Source: Sphingobium sp. 15-1 (GTDB taxonomy: Bacteria > Pseudomonadota > Alphaproteobacteria > Sphingomonadales > Sphingomonadaceae). From it: DNA of 64,000 nucleotides. Each line of letters starts with the position of its first letter. Position 1 is the stretch's first letter. Location: the NCBI RefSeq assembly GCF_013375535.1, contig NZ_JABXJG010000001.1, positions 3,080,001 to 3,144,000 on the forward strand. The letters are read 5' to 3'. The translations under genes and the position numbers were made by a program. This document shows positions 14,507-22,336 of the stretch, one piece after another. The notes below the pieces were generated by a model. That model had not been told where the DNA came from. It did not search any database and saw only the letters and a list, made by a program, of their open reading frames with translations.

Positions 14507-15639
14507 ATCTGCCCCTTCAACCTCTGCCCCAGCGCCTCCACGCCATTGGCCAGCGCAAAGGCCACGCTCCGCCCCGCACCCCTTAGCGCGATGCGATATT
14601 GGGTGATCGTCCGCCGCTCGCCCCACAGGCTGTCGATCATCGGATGATCCGCCGCCGCGCAGCTATCCATCCAGCCAATGGCGGGATCGCCCAGCACCGC
14701 CTGCAAATTGGCGATCTCGATCAGCACCCCCGGCGAAAAGCGCCCCAGCGCCTCGTCAAAGGCGATCTTGAAGGAAAAGGCCCCCTCGCCATGCCGGAAA
14801 TTGACCAGCATCGCGATCGCCCGCCCATCCAGGTCCATGCGCAGGAAATGCAGCCGCTTATTCTCGAAAGCCGCCGCACAGGCCGCCCGAAAAAAAGCCG
14901 CATCGTCCACCTTGCAGGCCAAGGCCGACCCTTCGGCCCCCTTCCAGCCCGAAGCCTCCAGCGCCAGAAATTCCCCGCACCACGCGGCCAGCTCCGCCCC
15001 GTCGGCCAGCAACCGGCTCTCCACCGTGCCGAGATCGGCCAGCCGCTTCTGCAAGCGCCGCAATTCCTTGCGCTTCTTGGCCCGCACATTGGCTTCCCAA
15101 TAGGCGTCCGCATCCAGTTCCGACCGTAGCATTGCCCGGTCGTACCGATGCACTTCCCGCCGCCCGCGCCGCTGCTCGACGCACAGCGCCTCCAGCGCCG
15201 CCGCATTCGCCCCCGCCGCATCCAGCCCGCGCAGATGCAGGAAGCCCGGCGCCCAGTCCGCCTCGTCCAACTGCCCCAGCAGTCCCCGCCACGCCGCCAC
15301 TTCCTCGCCCCGCCGAATCAGCGGCGCGCCGAAGAAGCAATGATCATGCATCCAGTTGGTGACGCACCGCACCGGCAATCGCCCATGCCGCGCCGAAACC
15401 ACCACTGGCATCAGCCCGATCAGCTCGCCGCCCCGCTGCGCCTCCAGCACGCGCACCGCCGTGCCGCCCGCCAGATGATCCAGCGCCGCGCAGAGCATTT
15501 CGGGCATGTAGAAGGCGTTGGCCTCCGCCGCCTCGTCCGCCAGCGCGGCCCAGCGCGCCCGCTGCACCGGCGCATAGGCGCGCGCATTCGCCATTGCGGG
15601 ATGGGAAGCCATGTCCATGCCCCCGGCCATATCCGCCAA
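14503..15639 (-). CDS. FemAB/BioF2-like acyltransferase
   Basis: A 378-residue acyltransferase of the same broad BioF2/FemAB class as the protein at 12613-13668 but only distantly similar in sequence. Features are a basic helix RAKKRKELRRLQKRL near residue 190 and FSFKIAFDEALGRFSPGVLIEIA in the acyl-transfer core, followed by WMDSCAAADHPMIDSLW. It is the first gene of a two-gene unit with the cupin-like protein. The exact start is uncertain among several Met codons (15639 down to about 15600). Probably modifies an envelope polysaccharide or lipid, but that is inference from relatives. Confidence 0.85.
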   Translation of the reverse strand: MADMAGGMDMASHPAMANARAYAPVQRARWAALADEAAEANAFYMPEMLCAALDHLAGGTAVRVLEAQRGGELIGLMPVVVSARHGRLPVRCVTNWMHDHCFFGAPLIRRGEEVAAWRGLLGQLDEADWAPGFLHLRGLDAAGANAAALEALCVEQRRGRREVHRYDRAMLRSELDADAYWEANVRAKKRKELRRLQKRLADLGTVESRLLADGAELAAWCGEFLALEASGWKGAEGSALACKVDDAAFFRAACAAAFENKRLHFLRMDLDGRAIAMLVNFRHGEGAFSFKIAFDEALGRFSPGVLIEIANLQAVLGDPAIGWMDSCAAADHPMIDSLWGERRTITQYRIALRGAGRSVAFALANGVEALGQRLKGQI

Positions 15640-15680
15640 TGATTAGGGAAAGGCTAACCCGTGAAGGATCATCAGCCATG

Positions 15681-15762
15681 CCCCGGGCTTGACCCGGGGT
15701 CCCGCTTTTCTTTGGATGCAGTGCCCAACCTCAGACAGCGGGACCCCGGGTCAAGCCCGGGG
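15681..15762. repeat. Perfect intergenic inverted repeat, CCCGGG type
   Basis: Arms 15681-15706 and 15737-15762 are perfect 26-base complements with a 30-base spacer. It is the same family as 9403-9494. It lies between divergent genes, so it is unlikely to be a simple terminator. Confidence 0.85.
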
Positions 15763-15906
15763 TGACGAGCGTGGAGAAGCTCTGTTCCCACCCCCAACCC
15801 AGCAATTTTTAGGCACTAACACGCACCTTATGGGGAAAGCCCTTTACATCGCTCCCCGGATTGTCTGTGAAAGACTCCAGCGCCAGGCAAAGACAGGAAC
15901 TCGCCC

Positions 15907-16902
15907 ATGACAATCCTCGTGACCGGCGCCGCCGGCTTCATCGGCATGGCCGTCGCGGACCGTCTTCTGTCCGAAGGCCGGGCCGTCTTCGGCATCGACA
16001 ATATGAACGACTATTACCCCGTCTCGCTGAAGCGCGACCGGATCGCCGCCCTGCATGATCGCCATGGCGGCCTGTTCACCTTCGCGGAGCTGGACTTTGC
16101 CGACATGGACGCACTCCAGGCGGCGCTGCACGACCATCCCATCGACGCGATCATCCATCTCGGCGCGCAGGCGGGCGTGCGCTATTCGCTGATCAACCCG
16201 CACGCCTATGTCCGCTCCAACCTGGCCGGCCATGTCAACATGCTGGAAGTGGCGCGGGAACGGCGGGTGCGGCACCTGGTCTACGCCTCCTCCTCGTCGG
16301 TCTATGGCGGCAACGACACGCTGCCCTTCCGCGTCGAGGACCGCGCTGACCATCCCGTCTCGCTCTACGCCGCGACCAAGCGCGCCGACGAGCTGATGAG
16401 CGAGACCTACGCCCATCTCTTCCGCATTCCGATGACCGGCCTGCGCTTCTTCACCGTCTACGGCCCCTGGGGCCGCCCCGACATGGCGATGTGGATTTTC
16501 ACCTCGAAGATTCTGGCGGGCCAGCCGATCCCGGTGTTCAACCATGGCCGGATGCAGCGTGACTTCACCTATATCGACGATATCGTCAGCGGCGTGATCG
16601 GCTGCCTCGACCATGCGCCGGAGGATGATGGCGCGCCCAAGGCGGGGGGCAGCCGCTCGCCCCACCGGCTCTACAATATCGGCAACAACCGCCCCGAAGA
16701 ATTGATGCACCTCATCGCCGTTCTGGAGGAAGCCTGCGGCCGCAAGGCGGAGATCGACTTCCAGCCGATGCAGCCGGGCGATGTGCCCGCAACCTTCGCG
16801 GACATCAGCGCTATCGCCCAGGACATCGGCTTCGCGCCGACTACCGGGATCGAGGTGGGCGTGCCGCGCTTCGTCGACTGGTACCGCGCTTATCATGGAT
16901 AA
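15907..16902 (+). CDS. UDP-glucuronate 4-epimerase family protein
   Basis: A 331-residue short-chain dehydrogenase/epimerase that probably interconverts UDP-glucuronate and UDP-galacturonate for surface polysaccharide. The NAD-binding GAAGFIG is at residues 7-13, the catalytic YAATK with its preceding SSSSVYG follows near residues 125-157, and RFFTVYGPWGRPDMA and RDFTYIDDIV are diagnostic of the UDP-GlcA 4-epimerase/LspL group. It stands alone, but kdsD and kdsB homologues follow downstream, giving a polysaccharide-precursor context. Confidence 0.9.
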   Translation: MTILVTGAAGFIGMAVADRLLSEGRAVFGIDNMNDYYPVSLKRDRIAALHDRHGGLFTFAELDFADMDALQAALHDHPIDAIIHLGAQAGVRYSLINPHAYVRSNLAGHVNMLEVARERRVRHLVYASSSSVYGGNDTLPFRVEDRADHPVSLYAATKRADELMSETYAHLFRIPMTGLRFFTVYGPWGRPDMAMWIFTSKILAGQPIPVFNHGRMQRDFTYIDDIVSGVIGCLDHAPEDDGAPKAGGSRSPHRLYNIGNNRPEELMHLIAVLEEACGRKAEIDFQPMQPGDVPATFADISAIAQDIGFAPTTGIEVGVPRFVDWYRAYHG

Positions 16903-17229
16903 AGATGGCGCGCCGCGCATTTTGGGACGGGGCAGGGTGGCCAGAACCGTCGCCGCCGCAAAAGGTTCCGCGCCCCGGCGACAATGATGATCGGCTGATC
17001 GCTTTTTGATCCATTGTGGCGTTAATGGCGCGTAAATCTTCATTCGCACTTGCGAAATAGATTGCCATTTCTAAGGGAAGACGCCTATCCACATCAACCG
17101 GGTACCGGTTGGCTCCAACCGGTCGGGTCGCGGAACGAGGTAAGGGCGGACCACCGTGGGGCGGTGATCCGTCGCCACTGCCGGAAGCTGGATCGAACCG
17201 GCAACGGCGGTGGAAAAAAGGGCTTACGC
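16903..17229 (+). other. 327-base gap with structured leader before kdsD
   Basis: There is no convincing gene here. The second half holds three consecutive potential stem-loops: ACCGGTTGG/CCAACCGGT (17104-17123, perfect, two-base centre), GGACCACCG/CGGTGATCC (17148-17170, one mismatch), and TGCCGG/CCGGCA (17179-17203). They sit directly upstream of the GTG start at 17230 and may form an RNA leader. No known riboswitch class was recognised. Confidence 0.4.
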
Positions 17230-18237
17230 GTGTCGACAGTAACGAAGATCGTGCCATTCGGCTCAGGCGGGCGCATTGCGGAAACCGCGCGTCGTACCTT
17301 GTCCATCGCGGCCGAAGGGCTGAGCGCCCTCGAAAACCAGTTTAACGACCGGGAATTTTCCGCCAATTTCCTGCGGCTGGTCGGCGTCATCATGAGCGTG
17401 CGCGGCCGCCTGATCGTCACCGGCATGGGCAAGAGCGGCATCGTCGCGCGCAAGATGACGGCGACGCTCACTTCCACCGGCACGCCCGCCATCTTCCTGC
17501 ATCCCGCCGACGCCGGTCATGGCGACCTGGGCATGGTGACGCCGGACGATGTCGTGCTGATGCTGTCCCATTCGGGCGAGTCCAACGAACTTGGCCCGAT
17601 CATCCAATATTGCAAGCGCTTCGCCATCCCCCTGCTGGCCATGACGGCGCGCCCGCACAGCACGGTCGCGGCGGCGTCGGACATCTGCATCCTGATGCCG
17701 AACGTGAAGGAAGCCTGCCCCAATTCGCTGGCGCCGACGACCTCCACCACGATCCAGATGGCCTTTGGCGACGCGCTGGCCATTTCGCTGATGGAGATGC
17801 GCGGCTTTTCGGCGGACGATTTCCACAAATTCCACCCCAATGGCCGGCTGGGCGCGCAACTCGTCAAGGTGCGCGAACTCATGGCCTCGGGCGGCGACGT
17901 GCCTCGCGTGGAGGAGGACGCGTCGCTGCTGGACGCCACCATCGAAATGACCCGCGCCCGCCTGGGCGGCACGGCGGTCGTCACCGGCGCCGGGGCGTTG
18001 ATCGGCGCCTTCACCGACGGCGACCTGCGCCGCACCGTCACCGGCACCCGGCACATGAACGAGCCGGTCGGCCGCTACATGACGGCGGAACCGCTGTCGG
18101 TCGGCCCGGAGGAACTGGCCTCCGAAGCGCTGCGGTTGATGCACGACCATAATATCACGCTCCTCTTCGTCTGCGAAAAGGACCGGCTGATCGGCGCGCT
18201 CCACATGCACGACCTGCTCCACGCGGGCGTCGCCTGA
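17230..18237 (+). CDS. kdsD: Arabinose-5-phosphate isomerase (KdsD/KpsF type)
   Basis: Converts ribulose-5-phosphate to arabinose-5-phosphate, the first committed step to Kdo. The SIS domain carries TGMGKSGIVARKM, HPADAGHGDLGMV and LSHSGESNELG; two CBS domains follow with AFTDGDLRRTV and ELASEALRLMHD. From the GTG at 17230 the protein is 335 residues, close to the family length; the frame extends further upstream but without similarity and no ATG is near, so the start is a best guess. CMP-Kdo synthetase lies 0.4 kb downstream. It could serve core oligosaccharide or a Kdo-containing capsule (KpsF). Confidence 0.9.
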   Translation: MSTVTKIVPFGSGGRIAETARRTLSIAAEGLSALENQFNDREFSANFLRLVGVIMSVRGRLIVTGMGKSGIVARKMTATLTSTGTPAIFLHPADAGHGDLGMVTPDDVVLMLSHSGESNELGPIIQYCKRFAIPLLAMTARPHSTVAAASDICILMPNVKEACPNSLAPTTSTTIQMAFGDALAISLMEMRGFSADDFHKFHPNGRLGAQLVKVRELMASGGDVPRVEEDASLLDATIEMTRARLGGTAVVTGAGALIGAFTDGDLRRTVTGTRHMNEPVGRYMTAEPLSVGPEELASEALRLMHDHNITLLFVCEKDRLIGALHMHDLLHAGVA

Positions 18238-18260
18238 GCGGCACTCGCCCTAAGAACGAC

Positions 18261-18290
18261 CGTGCTCCTGCGAAGGCAGGAGCCTGGGCG
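18261..18290. repeat. Short GCTCCTGC/GCAGGAGC hairpin
   Basis: Perfect eight-base arms (18264-18271, 18276-18283) with a GAAG loop, just after the kdsD stop. It belongs to the same repeat family as 20102-20188 and could act as a weak terminator. Confidence 0.6.
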
Positions 18291-18350
18291 GGGCGAGCAA
18301 ATTCGGGGTTCGTCGGACTGATCGATTTGAGTGGTAAGCGGACGTTTCTA

Positions 18351-18512
18351 ATCCTCCCCATCGAGAGATGGGGAGGTGGCAGCACGAAGTGCTGACGGAG
18401 GGGAAAATACGCAGGTCGCGCCAATTCCCCTCCACCACCGCCTCCGGCGGCGTCGAAGAGAGTCACGTGCCTCTCTTCGACCCTCTCTACGCGGAGCGTG
18501 GGGAGGATTTAA
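18351..18512. repeat. Large mosaic intergenic repeat, about 160 bases
   Basis: Bounded by AATCCTCCCC and GGGGAGGATT. It contains CCCCATCGAGAGATGGGG, GGAGGGGAAAATA, TTCCCCTCCACCA and GTCGAAGAGAG..CTCTCTTCGAC blocks. The same ordered blocks recur at 58731-58885. It fills most of the 393-base gap between kdsD and kdsB; nothing else is visible there. Confidence 0.8.
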
Positions 18513-18630
18513 CGGCTACAATTAGCCATTTCCCGACCTTCCCAATTCGTCCACCCAATCCAATCTCGCCCCCTGACTGCTTTGCCGCACATGCCCCTTC
18601 ACGCAGCCCCTCAACGGCATTCATTCTGAA

Positions 18631-19440
18631 ATGACCCCACCCGCCCTCATCGTCATCCCCGCCCGCGCAGCTTCCTCCCGCCTCCCGCGCAAGCCGCTGC
18701 GCGTCATCGCGGGCCGCACCTTGCTGCACCGGACCATCGCCATGGCCCGCGCCGCCACGACCGGCCTCCCGCACACCCAACTGCTGGTCGCCACCGACGA
18801 CGAGGAAATCGCCGCCCACGCCCGCGCCGCGGGCTGCGACGCCGCCATGACCGACAGCGCGATAGCCACCGGTTCCGGCCGCGCCCTCGCCGCCGCCCGG
18901 CGATGCGAGAACCGACCCCGCTTCATCGTCAACCTTCAGGGCGACAGCCCCTTCCAGCCCCAGGACGCCCTGCGCGCCGTCATCGCCACGCTGGAGGCGG
19001 GCGCGCAGGTCGCCACCCCCGTCATCGCCCTGGACTGGCCCGCGCTCGACGCCCTGCGCGACCACAAGACGCGCTCGCCCTTCAGCGGCACTACCTGCGC
19101 CCGCGCGCCCGACGGCCGCGCCCTCTGGTTCTCGAAAACCATCATCCCCGCCATCCGCAACGAGGACGCCCTGCGCCAAAGCCAGCCGCTCTCCCCGGTC
19201 TGGCGCCATGTCGGTCTCTACGGCTACACGTTCGAAGCGCTGACCCGCTTCGAAGCCACGCCCCCCACGGCGCTGGAAAATCTCGAAGGCCTCGAACAGC
19301 TCCGTCTGCTCGAACTCGGCATCCCGGTTGCGACCGTCCCGGTCTCCCCGCCGATCTTCGACAGCTCCGGCATTGACACCGAAGCCGACATCGCTCGCGT
19401 CGAAGCCCTGATCGCCACCCATGGCGACCCCACGCCCTGA
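18631..19440 (+). CDS. kdsB: CMP-Kdo synthetase (KdsB/KpsU family)
   Basis: A 269-residue nucleotidyltransferase that activates Kdo with CTP. Family signatures are IPARAASSRLPRKPL at residues 9-23, NLQGDSPFQP for the metal/nucleotide site, HVGLYGY, and the C-terminal LEQLRLLELGIPV and GIDTEADI. Some positions differ from classical KdsB, for instance WFSKTIIP where many have FSR..IP, so a sugar specificity shift is possible. The phosphatase gene begins four bases after the stop, so the two are co-transcribed. With kdsD it supplies activated Kdo. Confidence 0.88.
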   Translation: MTPPALIVIPARAASSRLPRKPLRVIAGRTLLHRTIAMARAATTGLPHTQLLVATDDEEIAAHARAAGCDAAMTDSAIATGSGRALAAARRCENRPRFIVNLQGDSPFQPQDALRAVIATLEAGAQVATPVIALDWPALDALRDHKTRSPFSGTTCARAPDGRALWFSKTIIPAIRNEDALRQSQPLSPVWRHVGLYGYTFEALTRFEATPPTALENLEGLEQLRLLELGIPVATVPVSPPIFDSSGIDTEADIARVEALIATHGDPTP

Positions 19441-19443
19441 TCC

Positions 19444-20031
19444 ATGCGCCGCATCTTCATCATCCGCCACGGCAACACCTTCGAAAGCGGCGCGCAGGCC
19501 CGCCGCATCGGCGCGGGCACCGACATCCCGCTGGTGGAAAGCGGCCAAGCCCAGGCCGACCGCCTCGGCGCCTGGTTCGCCGCGCAGAACTTGTCCATCC
19601 GCCGCCTCCACAGCAGCCCGCTCCTTCGCGCCCGGCAAACCGCCGCCCGCATCGCCGCCGCCACCGGCCACCCCATTGACGGCCCGCTCCCCTGGCTCAA
19701 CGAGATCGACCACGGCCCCGACGAAGGCCAGCCCGAAGCGCAAGTCCTCGCCCGCCTTGGCGCCGAAGCCCTCGCCGCCTGGGATGAACGGGGCATCCCG
19801 CCCCAGGACTGGAAAGTCGACGCCGAACCGCGCATCGCCGCCTGGAAAGACTGGTTCGCGCAAGGAGGGGAGGGCGCCGACCTCCTCGTCACCAGCAACG
19901 GCGCCGCCCGCTTCGCCCTGCTGGCGCTAGGCCTGCCGCTCGCTAACCTCAAACTCCGCACCGGCGCCTTCGGTGAACTGACGGTGGAGGAAGGGGGCGT
20001 CCAGCTCATCCGCTGGGACGTACGGCCGTAA
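19444..20031 (+). CDS. Histidine phosphatase family protein
   Basis: A 195-residue member of the phosphoglycerate-mutase-like histidine phosphatases. The catalytic RHG is at residues 8-10 (IFIIRHGNT), with SSPLLRARQTAA near residue 58 and the second basic motif replaced by the VTSNGAARF context near residue 155, where many have SHG. The gene follows kdsB immediately. No Kdo-8-phosphate phosphatase (kdsC) is in the window, so this enzyme could be involved in the same pathway, but family members also act on many other phosphates. Confidence 0.8.
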   Translation: MRRIFIIRHGNTFESGAQARRIGAGTDIPLVESGQAQADRLGAWFAAQNLSIRRLHSSPLLRARQTAARIAAATGHPIDGPLPWLNEIDHGPDEGQPEAQVLARLGAEALAAWDERGIPPQDWKVDAEPRIAAWKDWFAQGGEGADLLVTSNGAARFALLALGLPLANLKLRTGAFGELTVEEGGVQLIRWDVRP

Positions 20032-20101
20032 CCGCGCCGCCGAACGCTCCGAAGCGGCAGCTAGGGTGAGAAGCGGATGTTGATGTTCGCCTTGGGCAAA
20101 A

Positions 20102-20188
20102 CGTGCTCCTGCGCAGGCAGGAGCCCAGTCCCGCCCTTCGTGCATCATGGCACCACCCGAACTGGGCTCCTGCCTGCGCAGGAGCACG
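20102..20188. repeat. Perfect 28-base inverted repeat
   Basis: Arms 20102-20129 and 20161-20188 are exact complements around a 31-base spacer, lying between two convergent genes. The core GCTCCTGCGCAGGCAGGAGC is itself nearly palindromic. Best copy of the family also seen at 9984, 18261, 54280 and 63793. Confidence 0.9.
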
Positions 20189-20255
20189 ACGCGCTTAATG
20201 GCAATTATTGGCCAAAACCCGCTTCCTCGCGATCAGCGGAACCCTGAACCCAGGC

Positions 20256-20819
20256 TCAATCCTTCCGCTGCGGCACCGTAAAAGTCCCCGACACGCGCCC
20301 GCCCGACCCACCGGAAACGCCCGACGAACCGCCCCCGGCCGCAGCCCGCCCATCCACGGTAGACCGCCCACTGGTCAGATCGATCACCAGCCGCCCCCCG
20401 GTCAGCCGGTTCGTCCCCTGCGTCAGCGACACATTGCCCAACATGGTGATCAGCTTGCTGTTCAAGTCATAGATGGCGACATTGCCCTTCGCCGTCTGGT
20501 CCGCCTTGGTCACGACCACATTGCCGGAGGCGTCGATCCGGTCGATCTCCACCCCATTGGTTCCCGTCCCGCCGCCCGGCTGGTTCCGATAGGCGACCGT
20601 CATCCGCGCCGCATTCAGCGTCATGCCCGCCTGCGTCACCTCGACATGGCCGGACACGATCACGCGATCCGCGCGGTCCTGCACCTCGATCCGGTCGGCG
20701 GTGAAGTTCACCGGCGCATTGCTGTCATGATTCTTCAGCACCTGCGCGTCCGCCCCCGCATAGACGAGACCAGCCGCACCCAGCGCACCCAACGACACCA
20801 AAAATAGGGTCTTTTTCAT
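20256..20819 (-). CDS. lptA: LPS-transport periplasmic protein LptA/OstA family
   Basis: A 187-residue periplasmic protein with a signal peptide (ends near AGADAQ). The LptA/OstA core is clear: NFTADRIEVQD, RVIVSGHVEVTQ, MTLNAARMTVAY, DASGNVVVTKADQTAKG and RLTGGRLVIDL, the beta-jellyroll repeats that bridge inner and outer membrane. A Gly/Ser-rich tail follows. The ATG overlaps the lptC stop (TGATG); a GTG three bases earlier is an alternative. No lptB follows here, as the next gene is convergent. Confidence 0.88.
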   Translation of the reverse strand: MKKTLFLVSLGALGAAGLVYAGADAQVLKNHDSNAPVNFTADRIEVQDRADRVIVSGHVEVTQAGMTLNAARMTVAYRNQPGGGTGTNGVEIDRIDASGNVVVTKADQTAKGNVAIYDLNSKLITMLGNVSLTQGTNRLTGGRLVIDLTSGRSTVDGRAAAGGGSSGVSGGSGGRVSGTFTVPQRKD

Positions 20820-21466
20820 CACTTCCGCCCTTTGAGGCCATTTTGTTCGATACGCAAGCTCGCACGCCCGTTCAGCGTCACCGTCCGCGCGCCCAGGTCC
20901 GCCTCCAGATGGTCGCCGCTGAACGTCCCGATCGGTATCCGCCCATCCACGCGCCCCGCGCTCTGCATCCGCCGCGACTTGAGGTCCACGCCCACATCCC
21001 GAGTCGTCAGCCGATACCCGCCCTCCGACTGGAATTGCACCGGCCCGTCGATCGCGACCCGCTCCGTATCCATGTCGTACCGCCCCTTCTGCGCCCGCAG
21101 CAAAGCCTGCCCGTCCGACAGCAAAATCCGCGCCGACATGTCATTGAGGTCGACGATCGGCTCCCGCGAACTCTTCTGCACGGCAGAACCCGCCCGCAGG
21201 GAGAAGGGCTGCCCCTTGCTATCCTCCCCGCGATAGAGCGCCTCGGTCACGCGCATCCGCTCCTTCGCCACCTCGACCTTGTTCTTGTCGAGCACGAAGC
21301 TCACCTTGTCCCCCCCGGTAAAGGGCGCCGTCGCCAGCAACGCCGCCAGCACGCCGACCGCCGCCGGCAGCCAGTTCTTGAGCAGCCCGACCAGCCGGTC
21401 ATGGCTCCCCCCCGGCCGCGCCCAGTGACGGCGCATATTGCGTTGCTGATCGGCCTGAATCGACAT
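20819..21466 (-). CDS. lptC: LPS export protein LptC
   Basis: A 215-residue bitopic inner-membrane protein. One membrane segment (about residues 29-46, WLPAAVGVLAALLATAPF) is followed by a periplasmic domain of the LptC type with repeated YDMDTERVAIDGPVQF and TTRDVGVDLKSRRM motifs. It passes amphipathic lipid from LptBFG to LptA. It sits between rnd and lptA: its ribosome site GAGGG overlaps the rnd stop and its own stop overlaps the lptA start, so the three are one transcript. Confidence 0.88.
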   Translation of the reverse strand: MSIQADQQRNMRRHWARPGGSHDRLVGLLKNWLPAAVGVLAALLATAPFTGGDKVSFVLDKNKVEVAKERMRVTEALYRGEDSKGQPFSLRAGSAVQKSSREPIVDLNDMSARILLSDGQALLRAQKGRYDMDTERVAIDGPVQFQSEGGYRLTTRDVGVDLKSRRMQSAGRVDGRIPIGTFSGDHLEADLGARTVTLNGRASLRIEQNGLKGRK

Positions 21467-21473
21467 CAAACCC

Positions 21474-22091
21474 TCACATATGCGCGAAAATATCGATCTC
21501 CGGCCATCCCGCCAGGTCCAGCTCCGCCCGGTGCGGCAGGAAATCGAAACAGGCCTGCGCCAGTTCCATCCGCCCTTCGCGGATCAGCCTTTTATCCAGC
21601 TCCGCCTTCAGCGCATGCAGGTAACGCACGTCCGACGCCGCATATTCCTTCTGCGCGTCGGACAGCACGGGGCCGCCCCAGTCGCTCGACTGCTGCACCT
21701 TGGACAATTCCTGCCCCAGCAGCTCGCGCACCAGCTCCTTCAGCCCATGCCGGTCGGTATAGGTCCGCACCAGCCGCGACGCGATCTTGGTGCAATAGAC
21801 CGGCGCCGCCACCACGCCCAGATAATGTTTCAGCGCCGCGATGTCGAAGCGCCCGAAATGATAGAGCTTCAGCCGCTCCGGATCGGCCAGCACCGCGCGC
21901 AGATGGGGCGCGGCATAATCGCTCCCCGGATTGAAGCGCACCAGATGCTCGTCGCCCTTCCCGTCGCTGATCTGCACCACGCACAGGCGGTCGCGGGGCG
22001 TGATCAGCCCCATGGTTTCGGTGTCGACGGCGATCGGGCCGGGGGCAAGGACGCCCTCGGGCAGATCCTCTTCATGGAAATGGACGGTCAT
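21474..22091 (-). CDS. rnd: Ribonuclease D-type 3'-5' exonuclease
   Basis: A 205-residue DEDDy exonuclease. Exo I is DTETMG at residues 23-28, Exo II is FHFGRFDIAAL-like (YHFGRFDIAAL) near residue 78, and Exo III is EYAASDVRYL near residue 150. It lacks the C-terminal HRDC domains of long RNase D and therefore belongs to the short alphaproteobacterial form. It probably trims tRNA or other stable RNA 3' ends. It is the first gene of the rnd-lptC-lptA unit. Confidence 0.9.
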   Translation of the reverse strand: MTVHFHEEDLPEGVLAPGPIAVDTETMGLITPRDRLCVVQISDGKGDEHLVRFNPGSDYAAPHLRAVLADPERLKLYHFGRFDIAALKHYLGVVAAPVYCTKIASRLVRTYTDRHGLKELVRELLGQELSKVQQSSDWGGPVLSDAQKEYAASDVRYLHALKAELDKRLIREGRMELAQACFDFLPHRAELDLAGWPEIDIFAHM

Positions 22092-22270
22092 GATTCCCCT
22101 CTATGGCGAAAGCGGCCAGTTCGCAATCGCCCCTTGGCGATGGGAACGAAAGGCGTCCATTCCGTCCCAAAGTCGCCATTTTAACGCCCTTTACCCGCCT
22201 CAAAAATCATTCGCGCTGCCCTGAAAAGCTGATATAGTGATTCCCAAACCGCGACTTGGCGGTGGATTCT

Positions 22271-22292
22271 GCATGTCATTCGCCCGACATGC
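22271..22292 (+). promoter_or_regulatory. Perfect hairpin in cold-shock gene leader
   Basis: GCATGTC and GACATGC (seven-base perfect arms) flank an eight-base loop, 45 bases upstream of the cold-shock protein start. It may shape the 5' leader RNA or be an operator; the sequence alone cannot decide. Confidence 0.4.
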
Positions 22293-22336
22293 TTGTCTGG
22301 TTTAGTCTGGGGCGAAGCGAAAGTGACCAACAGGGC

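Noticed and set aside
22140..22170. Near EcfG motif GGGAC-N15-CGTT before rnd
   Set aside because: Mismatch in GGAAC and short spacing; likely chance.
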